NCBI RefSeq assembly: GCF_025499605.1
Contig: NZ_JAFMVC010000003.1
Span: 124,001 to 188,000, forward strand
Reading direction: 5' to 3'
DNA: 64,000 nucleotides
DNA from: Carboxylicivirga litoralis
Lineage (GTDB): Bacteria; Bacteroidota; Bacteroidia; Bacteroidales; Marinilabiliaceae
The position numbers and the translations under genes were made by a program. Position 1 is the first letter of the stretch. Each line of letters opens with the position of its first letter. Positions 1 to 7,455 of this stretch are shown piece by piece. The notes under the pieces are model-generated. The model saw only the letters and a program-made list of their open reading frames with translations. It was not told the origin of the DNA and searched no databases.

Positions 1-2364
1 AACTATAATTCACAACAAAAGAAGAAACTTAGTAACGAGATTCATGATTTAAAGCAACAGCTGAATAAAAATATTTATTTGGCTGAAAAAATTGGTCGCG
101 GTGAACTGGATGATATTGAATTAGTGGATGGTAAGCTATCTGAAACATTATACAACCTGGGAGCTAATCTGAAAAACACCAAGTCGAAAGAAGAAGCTTA
201 CAACTGGGTGTCAAAAGGGAAAGAGAAAATATCAGATATTTTACGAACTCACAATAAAGTCAACCTTCTGGCCGATGATGTCATCCGTGGTATTATTGAA
301 TACTCTGGTGGTTTGCAAGGTAGTTTGTACTTATTGAAGAATAATCAACTGGTTAATATTGCGACTTACGCGCATAATCGGAAGCGATTCGAAAGACAGA
401 TAGTGCCCATTGGTAAAGGATTGTTGGGTGATGTAGCTTATGAGAAGCAGATAATATATCGCACAGAAATCCCGGATGACTATTTTCATGTTACATCTGG
501 TTTGTTAGGCGATCGAAAGCCTAAAAGTCTGCTGATCGTACCATTGTTGCAAGAGGAAGAATTACAAGGTGTTTTTGAAATTGGTTATTTGCAGGAAAGT
601 CTTCCAAAGCACGTTATCAAATTTGCGGAGGAACTAAGTAGTGTGATCGGTCGTACGTTTTACAACCTGAAAATTAACGAACGAACGGAGCAGCTATTGA
701 AGGAGTCGCAGGAGATGACCGTGACACTAAAAGAGAATGAGAAGCAGTTGCAACTGAATGCTGCTGAGATGTTAGAGGCTCAAGAAGAATTAGAGAAATC
801 TAACAAATTACTAGAAGGCCATATACAGGAGGTTGAGCATGCACAGCAACGCCTTGAAGCATTATTAACCAATGCATCTGAGTTTATTTCTATTTATGAT
901 GAGAACCAGAAATTGGTCTTTGAGAGCCCGTCAGTTAAGCAAATTTTAGGCTATAGTCCGGAAGATGAAGTATCGGGTATGGATCCTGAGCTGATGACTC
1001 CACGCGGGTACAAAACCATCAATAATTTGTTTCAATACTTGTTGGTAACGCCGGGTGGCGAGCAAACAGCTCAATACACCTACCTGAAGAAAAGTGGAGA
1101 AAAGCTCTTTTTGGAAACGACCGGAAAGAACTTATTGCACGATCCGGCTATTAAAGGAATTATTTTCAATACGCAAGATATAACTGAACGGAAACGAGCT
1201 GAGAAAGAGGAACGCATGAAAAGTCGTATGCAGTCGCTTTCTGAGAATTCACCTGATATGATCATCCGTATTAATACTGGCGGTAAACTGGTTTATGTCA
1301 ACCCAAAGGTGGCTGATTTTATTGGTGTTTCATCGAATGATTTGGTTAAGAAGCGTGTTACTGAATTAGATATTGATGAACGATTTAAACAGTATATGCT
1401 TGAATCGCTGAAGCAAATTCGTTCAGAGGAAAAACAAATTATCTCCGAAATTGAAGTGGAAGCTGCAGAACAGACACTTATTATGGAGATAAAGGCCATT
1501 CCTGAGTTGAACGAAGATAAAGATCTGGAATCGGTATTATTCGTAGCGCATGATATGACCGAGTTCAAAAAAATTGAACAGGAAATAAAAGAGAAGAATA
1601 AAAAGATATCCGATAGTATCAACTATGCACAGCGTATTCAAACTGCTATTTTGCCCGATACCAATGTGCTGCAGCAATTCTTCCCGCGATCGTTTATTTT
1701 CTATCGTCCAAAAGATGTGGTAAGTGGTGATTTTCCATGGATGTTTAAAAAAGGGAATCATTTCTATGTGGCTGCGGTTGACTGTACCGGGCATGGTGTT
1801 CCGGGAGCATTGTTGTCATTTATTGGTTACTTCCTGATGAATAACATTGTGAATGCAAGTGACAGTGTGACAGCGGCTGAATTACTTGATAAATTACACC
1901 TTGATGTGCGTCGCACACTGCGTCAGGATCAGGAAGGTTCCAACGGACGCGATGGAATGGATTTGGCGCTTGTTAAAATCGATTTGGAGTCAAATGAATT
2001 ACAGTTTTCTGGTGCGCACAATCCATTGTATTACCTTAGCGATGGCGAGCTATCTGTTTATAAAGGCTCACGTAAAGGAATTGGTGGTAAACCATTAGCC
2101 AGAAAAGTGGAGAAAGACTTTGAAAACAACATTGTGCAATATAAGAAAGGCGATCAGTTCTTTATTTTCTCCGATGGATTACCTGATCAGGTGGGTGGAC
2201 CAAAGGGGCGTAAGTATCAATCAAAACGTATTAGAGAGGCTTTAGAAGCTGAACCGAATCAAACAATGGCTCATTTTGAGCGTCATTTCTCCAACGATTT
2301 TTACAATTGGATGGGAGAGCTTAAGCAAGTAGATGATGTATTGTTAATAGGTATTGAGTTGTAG
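1..2364 (+). CDS. GAF-PAS-PAS sensor with C-terminal SpoIIE/PP2C phosphatase (5' end outside window)
   Basis: The frame is open from base 1, so the true start lies upstream; the TTG at 79 is only the first in-window start-like codon. Numbered from 79, the protein shows a GAF domain at about residues 60-195, a coiled-coil linker rich in Glu/Gln (205-260), PAS domains at about 262-375 and 388-500, then a SpoIIE-type PP2C Ser/Thr phosphatase (515-761) with SINYAQRIQTAILP, VVSGDF and DCTGHGVPGAL motifs that carry metal-binding Asp residues. The stretch before 79 reads as coiled coil or HAMP-like. The family dephosphorylates regulatory partner proteins in response to sensed signals. A SiaB/SiaC kinase-partner pair lies 29 kb away and is a possible substrate system, but that link is inference. 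Confidence 0.85.
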   Translation, partial: NYNSQQKKKLSNEIHDLKQQLNKNIYLAEKIGRGELDDIELVDGKLSETLYNLGANLKNTKSKEEAYNWVSKGKEKISDILRTHNKVNLLADDVIRGIIEYSGGLQGSLYLLKNNQLVNIATYAHNRKRFERQIVPIGKGLLGDVAYEKQIIYRTEIPDDYFHVTSGLLGDRKPKSLLIVPLLQEEELQGVFEIGYLQESLPKHVIKFAEELSSVIGRTFYNLKINERTEQLLKESQEMTVTLKENEKQLQLNAAEMLEAQEELEKSNKLLEGHIQEVEHAQQRLEALLTNASEFISIYDENQKLVFESPSVKQILGYSPEDEVSGMDPELMTPRGYKTINNLFQYLLVTPGGEQTAQYTYLKKSGEKLFLETTGKNLLHDPAIKGIIFNTQDITERKRAEKEERMKSRMQSLSENSPDMIIRINTGGKLVYVNPKVADFIGVSSNDLVKKRVTELDIDERFKQYMLESLKQIRSEEKQIISEIEVEAAEQTLIMEIKAIPELNEDKDLESVLFVAHDMTEFKKIEQEIKEKNKKISDSINYAQRIQTAILPDTNVLQQFFPRSFIFYRPKDVVSGDFPWMFKKGNHFYVAAVDCTGHGVPGALLSFIGYFLMNNIVNASDSVTAAELLDKLHLDVRRTLRQDQEGSNGRDGMDLALVKIDLESNELQFSGAHNPLYYLSDGELSVYKGSRKGIGGKPLARKVEKDFENNIVQYKKGDQFFIFSDGLPDQVGGPKGRKYQSKRIREALEAEPNQTMAHFERHFSNDFYNWMGELKQVDDVLLIGIEL

Positions 2365-2380
2365 CCTGAGCTACAACTCA
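2355..2380 (+). terminator. 11-bp perfect stem-loop overlapping the stop codon of the PP2C gene
   Basis: TGAGTTGTAGC (2355-2365) pairs perfectly with GCTACAACTCA (2370-2380) around a 4-base loop. The left arm includes the TAG stop at 2362-2364. There is no U-tract, so it is not a classical intrinsic terminator. It sits between convergent genes and may end or protect both transcripts. Confidence 0.4.
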
Positions 2381-2389
2381 ACATGTTCA

Positions 2390-3742
2390 TTAGATTAGTT
2401 CTTTGGCAAGTTGTTTAATGTCAACACCTGAAAAATTACCGGAAGTCATAATCAATAAATTCGTATCTGTGTAATTCTGCTGTTTTAAGCAGTCAACTAA
2501 TTCATTTGATTCAGTAATAACTTGCAAGCCTTTCTGGGCAAAGGCTGAGACCACATCTTCTTTATTAATTTCAGGTAGTTTTTTATGTTTTAATACCTCT
2601 GGATTGAAGAAAACGATAGCCGTATCTGCTTCAATCATCGTGTCTTTGTATTGAGGTAAGAAGTCTTTATTCAGACTGCTGAAGGTATGCAACTCCATCA
2701 CGGCAATCAATTGCCTGTCTTCAAACTGCTGTTTCATGGCCGTAACGGTTGCTTTGAGCTTACTTGGTGAGTGGGCAAAATCAAGATAGATATTGCAATT
2801 ATCATTTTTCTCAAGGAGTTGAAGGCGTTTGGCAGCCCCTTTAAAGCTTTGCATGGCCATTAAAAATGCCTCATCGTCAATGTCAAGTTGATTACATACC
2901 AGACGTGCTCCGTTAAGGTTCTGAAGGTTGTGGTTGCCGAATATTTCCATTGGGTAATCTTTTGTTCCCCATTGAACGACAGTTTGTCCGTTGATATTCT
3001 TGTTTTCGATAGTAGAATAAGGGATTGACTGAATATTATTTTGATTACGGGCTATAATTTCAAGTTCAACATCATCTTTAAAATAAATGAGCGTGCCTTC
3101 ACTTTCAATGCTATCGGCAAATATCGTAAACTGGCTGATGTAGTTTTCCCATGTTGGGAATACATTCATATGATCCCAGGCAATACCGGTAAGCATCGCC
3201 ACATGGGGCTTGTACCAATGAAATTTCGGTGTTAAGTCAATTGGAGATGATAGGTATTCGTCACCTTCAAAAACGGCAATTGGAGCCTCTTTAGTGAGTT
3301 TAACCATAGTGTCGAAACCTTCAAGTTGGGCACCAACCATGTAGTCAAAGTCCATATTCAACTTTTTAAGAACATGCATCACCATGGCTGTAGTGGTTGT
3401 TTTGCCGTGGCTACCTCCAATCACTACTCTTTTTTTATCTTTTGTCTGCTCGTAAAGGTATTCAGGGTAAGAATAAATTTTTAAGCCCAATTCTTGTGCT
3501 TTGAGTAATTCTGGATTATCCTTTCGTGCGTGCATACCTAAGATGATAGCATCGATATCCGAACCAATTAATTCGGGTTGCCAGCCTTCCTTTTGAGGCA
3601 ATAAGCCATGCTTTTTCAAACGTGACTTGGAAGGTTCGAAAATTTCATCATCAGAACCACTTACGTTAAACCCTTTTAAATGGAGGGCGATGGCTAGGTT
3701 ATGCATGGCACTTCCTCCTATTGCTATAAAATGAACTCTCAT
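2390..3742 (-). CDS. mpl: UDP-N-acetylmuramate:L-alanyl-gamma-D-glutamyl-meso-diaminopimelate ligase (murein recycling)
   Basis: This Mur ligase re-attaches recycled murein tripeptide to UDP-MurNAc in the cytoplasm. The start at 3742 gives MRVHFIAIGGSAMHNLA, the normal N-terminus of Mpl-type ligases; an upstream ATG at 3766 would add eight atypical residues. The Rossmann-like N-domain (IAIGGSAMHNLA) is followed by the ATP-binding GSHGKTTTT motif at about residue 110-118, a central ligase region (VAMLTGIAWDHMN) and the C-terminal domain (YLDFAHSPSKLKAT). The length of 450 residues is normal for the family. It differs from MurC in the AMHNLA N-terminal form. It converges with the upstream phosphatase gene and appears to be monocistronic. 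Confidence 0.9.
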   Translation of the reverse strand: MRVHFIAIGGSAMHNLAIALHLKGFNVSGSDDEIFEPSKSRLKKHGLLPQKEGWQPELIGSDIDAIILGMHARKDNPELLKAQELGLKIYSYPEYLYEQTKDKKRVVIGGSHGKTTTTAMVMHVLKKLNMDFDYMVGAQLEGFDTMVKLTKEAPIAVFEGDEYLSSPIDLTPKFHWYKPHVAMLTGIAWDHMNVFPTWENYISQFTIFADSIESEGTLIYFKDDVELEIIARNQNNIQSIPYSTIENKNINGQTVVQWGTKDYPMEIFGNHNLQNLNGARLVCNQLDIDDEAFLMAMQSFKGAAKRLQLLEKNDNCNIYLDFAHSPSKLKATVTAMKQQFEDRQLIAVMELHTFSSLNKDFLPQYKDTMIEADTAIVFFNPEVLKHKKLPEINKEDVVSAFAQKGLQVITESNELVDCLKQQNYTDTNLLIMTSGNFSGVDIKQLAKELI

Positions 3743-4171
3743 CTTCTTAACTTTTCCTGGATACAACCGATAAAAAATGTTTTCTTATACGTGAAGGTAA
3801 ATGTAATTATTAAACCAAAAACAGAAGTTAAACTTGATGAATAATTACTTCCATATTAGTTTTAGTTATCTGAGTTCATAATTAGGTTAGTGATAAAGTC
3901 TTAAATATTTGATTGAAGATTAATGCTCAGCCATACAGTAATATAGGGTAATTCTTAATATTAAGAAAATGTTAATACTCGCTCTGTGTTATGGTTTCAA
4001 AAGCTGTTTTAAAGCATTTTGAGCTAAAAAAGAGGCAAAACCTTTATTCATTGTAAATTAAATGTTAACTTTGCGTTAACTCAATGGGGTTTTCGTACGT
4101 CATATTGATGCGAAAAAAGTATACACACAGGACTTTTGGGAATTAGTATAAACGTAAAAATTGGAGGCCTT
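3743..4171. other. Intergenic region with a 16-bp perfect palindrome
   Basis: This 429-bp divergent AT-rich gap holds no credible gene. It contains the perfect palindrome TTCTTAATATTAAGAA at 3952-3967 and two copies of the palindromic hexamer GTTAAC (4064-4069, 4075-4080) flanking the -7 box of the downstream gene. Either could be an operator. Confidence 0.4.
4066..4073 (+). promoter_or_regulatory. Bacteroidota -7 box TAACTTTG upstream of the MORN-like gene
   Basis: TAACTTTG matches the Bacteroidota sigma-ABfr -7 consensus TAnnTTTG exactly and lies about 100 bp before the ATG at 4172. No clear TTTG -33 element sits at the usual spacing. Confidence 0.5.
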
Positions 4172-4627
4172 ATGAACAAGTTAGTATTAGTATTCCTAAT
4201 GGTTTTCGGGGTTGTAGCTGTAGATGCACAATTAACTGAAAAAAACGGTAAATTTTACAATCAGAATAACGAATTATATTCAGGACTATATGTTGAATAT
4301 TATGAATCTGGTAGTAAAAAGTTAGAGATGAATGTAGTGGAAGGGGAAAAACATGGGCTTACCACACTTTATTTCGAAAATGGGAAAACAAAAGAAATCC
4401 GTTCTTATTCAAGTAATGAGATGGATGGAACTTGGAGTACCTATGAACCAACTGGTGTAAAAACCGGTATTGCCAACTATAAAGAAGGAAAGAAACACGG
4501 TAAGTGGTTTATCTGGGATGAGAACGGTGTAAAGCGCTATGAAATGTCCTATAACGATGGAGCTAAAGATAGTACATGGACTATCTGGGATGAAACTGGT
4601 AAAGTAGTTGGAACAAAAAAGTATTAG
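4172..4627 (+). CDS. Secreted MORN-repeat (MORN_2 variant) protein
   Basis: The start at 4172 is preferred over 4136 because GGAGG lies at 4163-4167 and the ORF then opens directly with a signal peptide (MNKLVLVFLMVFGVVAVDA, cleavage near AQ). The mature protein has about five repeats of the MORN_2 type, with recurring Y..G.K.G.W..w...G elements such as EGKKHGKWFIWDENG and DGAKDSTWTIWDETG. Such repeats in Bacteroidota are common in exported or antitoxin-like proteins of unknown role; no catalytic residues are evident. It appears to be a single-gene unit ended by the strong hairpin at 4654-4682. Confidence 0.75.
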   Translation: MNKLVLVFLMVFGVVAVDAQLTEKNGKFYNQNNELYSGLYVEYYESGSKKLEMNVVEGEKHGLTTLYFENGKTKEIRSYSSNEMDGTWSTYEPTGVKTGIANYKEGKKHGKWFIWDENGVKRYEMSYNDGAKDSTWTIWDETGKVVGTKKY

Positions 4628-4653
4628 TGTAGTTGACTAACAGCTATAAAAAT

Positions 4654-4682
4654 AAAAGAGCGACCATATTGGTCGCTCTTTT
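4654..4682. terminator. Bidirectional rho-independent terminator
   Basis: A 13-bp stem, AAAAGAGCGACCA / TGGTCGCTCTTTT, with a 3-base loop has an A-tract on the left and a T-tract on the right. It can terminate both the MORN-like gene (+) and the convergent carboxypeptidase-regulatory-like gene (-). Confidence 0.85.
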
Positions 4683-4702
4683 ATTTTATAATTAAATGTC
4701 TT

Positions 4703-5053
4703 CTACAAATCAGCCTCTAACTTGATGTCAAGGTTATTTGCTTTTTTAGTGTCAACCGAAACGACATCGTCGGTTTTGTATGATACGTAGTTGGTAGATA
4801 CTGTATAGTTACCTTGTGTTATACCTGTAAACTCAAAGTTACCATCAAAATCAGTATATACAACTGTATTAAGTTCCTCCAAAACTACCTTAACTCCAAC
4901 AAGGTTCTCACCTGTTGCAGCATCTGTAATTGTTCCAGAAATTGAGGTAGTTAATGTTGTAGCTGTTTCTTTAGAAATCTCTTCCTTCTCCGCATTACTA
5001 TTTGAAACGCCTGCAAATAATAAAGCAACCAATATAATAACCTGTGTCTTCAT
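4703..5053 (-). CDS. Small exported carboxypeptidase-regulatory-like domain protein
   Basis: The 116-residue protein has a signal peptide (MKTQVIILVALLFAGVSNSNA) followed by one CarboxypepD_reg-like beta-sandwich at about residues 38-115: SGTITDAATGENLVGVKVVLEE, then TDFDGNFEFTGITQGNYTVS and a closing LDIKLEA strand. This domain usually forms the N-terminus of SusC/TonB receptors, but here it stands alone with no plug or barrel. The cellular role is unknown; it is probably periplasmic or surface-linked. A -7 box lies 24 bp upstream of the ATG. Confidence 0.75.
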   Translation of the reverse strand: MKTQVIILVALLFAGVSNSNAEKEEISKETATTLTTSISGTITDAATGENLVGVKVVLEELNTVVYTDFDGNFEFTGITQGNYTVSTNYVSYKTDDVVSVDTKKANNLDIKLEADL

Positions 5054-5076
5054 AATCTTATTGAATTTGTTACTGA

Positions 5077-5084
5077 CAAAAATA
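5077..5084 (-). promoter_or_regulatory. -7 box TATTTTTG for the regulatory-like domain gene
   Basis: On the minus strand this reads TATTTTTG, an exact TAnnTTTG match ending 24 bp before the ATG at 5053. This implies a very short leader. Confidence 0.5.
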
Positions 5085-5201
5085 GAGCGTCTATGTTACC
5101 TAATCGTTAATTAGTTTTTATTGGATAATTAAGTGTCTGTTAAGTATTTATTACTTGAACTTTTAAATCGACTTCGATATATTGTATATAAACCTGACAA
5201 T

Positions 5202-5912
5202 ATGAGTCTTACCAAAAAGTTAACAGAAGTAATATCAGCTACCGGCGAATTATTTTTTCCTCCCATTTGTATATCATGCGGAACCCATTTATTTAAAAAT
5301 GAAGTGGAGATTTGCCAGATGTGTATTCGTCGATTGCCTCGTACACATTTTGAAAACAGACCACACGATAATCAAATTTCCATTATGATGTGGGGACGCT
5401 GTAAAATCGAATTAGCCTTCGTATTGTTCTTTTATCGTAAAGGAGAACGTGTTCAATATTTGTTGCATGAAATTAAATATCGAGGCAATCAATTATTGGG
5501 AGAAGAGCTTGGTCGTCAATTAGGAGTGAGTATTAAAAAGTCGGATGTATGTGAATTTGACTTTATAGTGCCTATTCCCCTGCATCCTAAAAAACTAGCT
5601 AAGCGAGGATATAACCAGGCCGAAGTCATTGCAAAAGGCATATCCGAAATATTGAAAGTTCCCCTCGATGTTGATTCAGTAATCCGTAACATTCATACCT
5701 CATCACAGACACGTAAGGGACGATTTGAACGTTGGCAGAATGTGGAGGAAATTTTCAAGATGACAGATATGGAACGACTAAAAAACAAACATATTCTTTT
5801 AATAGATGATGTGATAACAACTGGTTCTACAATGGAAGCTTGTATTAATCAATTAACAACAATTGAAGGATTAAAAGTAAGTGTAGCATCAATTGCTTGT
5901 GCTGCCTTGTAG
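5202..5912 (+). CDS. comF: ComF family phosphoribosyltransferase-like protein
   Basis: ComF proteins are PRT-fold proteins linked to DNA uptake in competent bacteria. The N-terminal zinc-finger half-pairs are visible (CISCG, then CQMC), as are the family signature PLHPKKLAKRGYNQAE and the PRPP-binding loop LLIDDVITTGSTM near the C-terminus. The ATG at 5202 gives the usual short N-terminus (236 aa); a GTG at 5133 would extend it by 23 residues of no recognisable domain. The 3' end overlaps the convergent beta-barrel gene by 24 bp. Whether this organism is naturally competent cannot be read from the window. Confidence 0.85.
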   Translation: MSLTKKLTEVISATGELFFPPICISCGTHLFKNEVEICQMCIRRLPRTHFENRPHDNQISIMMWGRCKIELAFVLFFYRKGERVQYLLHEIKYRGNQLLGEELGRQLGVSIKKSDVCEFDFIVPIPLHPKKLAKRGYNQAEVIAKGISEILKVPLDVDSVIRNIHTSSQTRKGRFERWQNVEEIFKMTDMERLKNKHILLIDDVITTGSTMEACINQLTTIEGLKVSVASIACAAL

Positions 5913-6554
5913 TAGTTTATTGAATGAATAATAAGCTGTTACAACAAAGTTATTATTGTATTGGCCTGGTTTTCGACTTATCCAGTGTGGACGAGGGTTG
6001 TAGATGTCGATATCGCCATCGTATGGAATGCGAATGCGATTGATAGAATAAAGCCAGCGAGCATTTATCCATAAGCGATCGGTAATATGATAGTTTAGGC
6101 CAAATACGGTCGCCCACTCTACATTCTGAAATGGAATCGGGTTAAAATTATCATCCTCATCAACAGGTATGCCGTCATATTCTTCTTCACTATTTAATAA
6201 AGCACCAACTGAAATGCCAGCTTCCCCGGAAAATTGCTTATAACGGTAACGGGCAACCAATGGAAACTGTATATACGACAGGGCTATTTTGTATTCGAAT
6301 ATACGTTTCTCAGCATCTTGTGGTTCATGGCTTCCCTTTTGGATATAGGCAATGTCTAATTGAATGTCCCATTGTTCAGATATTTGGCGGCTAACGAATG
6401 CACCCAGGTTCAAACCAACCTTGTTATAACCTACAAAGCTGTCACCATCAACCTGTGAAAAAGACATGCCAAGTAGTGGACCTGCTCTGAATTCCTGGGC
6501 GGTTGATGATAGAACAGGAAGTATGAATAATAGGGTTAGGATGTATTTAAGCAT
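5889..6554 (-). CDS. Outer-membrane beta-barrel protein (PorT/OmpW-like small barrel)
   Basis: The 221-residue protein has a signal peptide ending STAQ, then alternating amphipathic strands (FRAGPLLGMSFSQVDG, NLGAFVSRQISEQWDIQLDIAYIQKG, FPLVARYRYKQFSGEAGISVGALL) typical of the eight-stranded OMP_b-brl_2 family common in Bacteroidota. These sit in the outer membrane; a ligand is not predictable. It is encoded 4 bp after the sir2-type gene, so the two are likely cotranscribed. Confidence 0.75.
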   Translation of the reverse strand: MLKYILTLLFILPVLSSTAQEFRAGPLLGMSFSQVDGDSFVGYNKVGLNLGAFVSRQISEQWDIQLDIAYIQKGSHEPQDAEKRIFEYKIALSYIQFPLVARYRYKQFSGEAGISVGALLNSEEEYDGIPVDEDDNFNPIPFQNVEWATVFGLNYHITDRLWINARWLYSINRIRIPYDGDIDIYNPRPHWISRKPGQYNNNFVVTAYYSFNKLLQGSTSN

Positions 6555-6558
6555 GAGT

Positions 6559-7248
6559 TTAGTTTGTTAGTAGTTTAATTAATTGAGGTATTCCTTCTGT
6601 GCCTTTTTCCTGAATAAAAGTGATATTTTTTGAAGGTGTAAAAGCAGGATGATGTGGGTCGATTATGTAAATAGGTGTCCTGGAAGGCACATAGTTGAGC
6701 AGGCCTGCTGCCGGGTACACATTTAACGAGGTGCCAACAACTACAAAAATATCAGCTTGGGCAGATATTTCGATGGCTGTTTCAATAGCAGGAACGGCTT
6801 CGCCAAACCAAACAATATGAGGTCGTAATTGTGACCCTTTTTCACAGGTGTCGCCCCAATTTAATTCCCAGCCTTCAAGGTCGTACACTAATGATTCATC
6901 TTTGGTGCTCCTTACCTTTTTAAGTTCACCATGTAAGTGAAGCACATCAGAACTACCTGCCTGCTCATGTAAGTCATCGATATTTTGAGTGATAATACTG
7001 ACGTCGAAATGCTTTTCCAACTCCGCCAGACCAAAATGTCCGGCATTGGGTTGGCATTCGTAGAGCTGTTTGCGTCGCTGATTGTAAAAGTCAAGAACAA
7101 GATGAGGATTGCGAGCCCAACCTTCAGGACTGGCAACCTCTGTTACATCATGGTTTTCCCACAAACCATTATTATCTCTAAATGTTTTAATGCCACTCTC
7201 GGCGCTAATGCCAGCACCAGTTAGTACAACCAACTTCTTTTTGCTCAT
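6559..7248 (-). CDS. cobB: Sir2-family NAD-dependent protein deacylase (class III CobB-like)
   Basis: Sirtuins remove acyl groups from lysine using NAD+. The NAD-binding GAGISAESGIKTFR motif is at residues 11-24. TQNIDDLHEQAG and the catalytic HLHGEL motif (His near residue 118) follow, then VVGTSLNVYPAAG. The usual zinc CxxC pairs are not evident: the segment after HGEL is KKVRSTKD, with only one Cys (WGDTCEKG) between it and RPHIVWFGE. Some CobB-like Bacteroidota proteins lack zinc ligands. A length of 229 residues is normal for the small class. It shares an operon with the following beta-barrel gene. Confidence 0.88.
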   Translation of the reverse strand: MSKKKLVVLTGAGISAESGIKTFRDNNGLWENHDVTEVASPEGWARNPHLVLDFYNQRRKQLYECQPNAGHFGLAELEKHFDVSIITQNIDDLHEQAGSSDVLHLHGELKKVRSTKDESLVYDLEGWELNWGDTCEKGSQLRPHIVWFGEAVPAIETAIEISAQADIFVVVGTSLNVYPAAGLLNYVPSRTPIYIIDPHHPAFTPSKNITFIQEKGTEGIPQLIKLLTN

Positions 7249-7414
7249 GAATCAATCGTTTATTCAATAGATAAAAGTAAATCAAATCGTTGACTATTCA
7301 AATACAAAAAAAGGCTCTGTAGGTAGTGTTCGGTGCTTGGAAATTACAAGTGAGAATTTTAACTGTCATTCATCGAACATCTTCAATCAAACATCACAAA
7401 ATCGCTTATTTTTC

Positions 7415-7422
7415 TATCTTTG
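7415..7422 (+). promoter_or_regulatory. -7 box TATCTTTG upstream of dnaG
   Basis: An exact TAnnTTTG match 34 bp before the dnaG ATG. No convincing -33 TTTG is visible at 17-23 bp upstream. Confidence 0.55.
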
Positions 7423-7455
7423 TAGACCGCGAAAAATTTAATAGAATTCCTTTAA

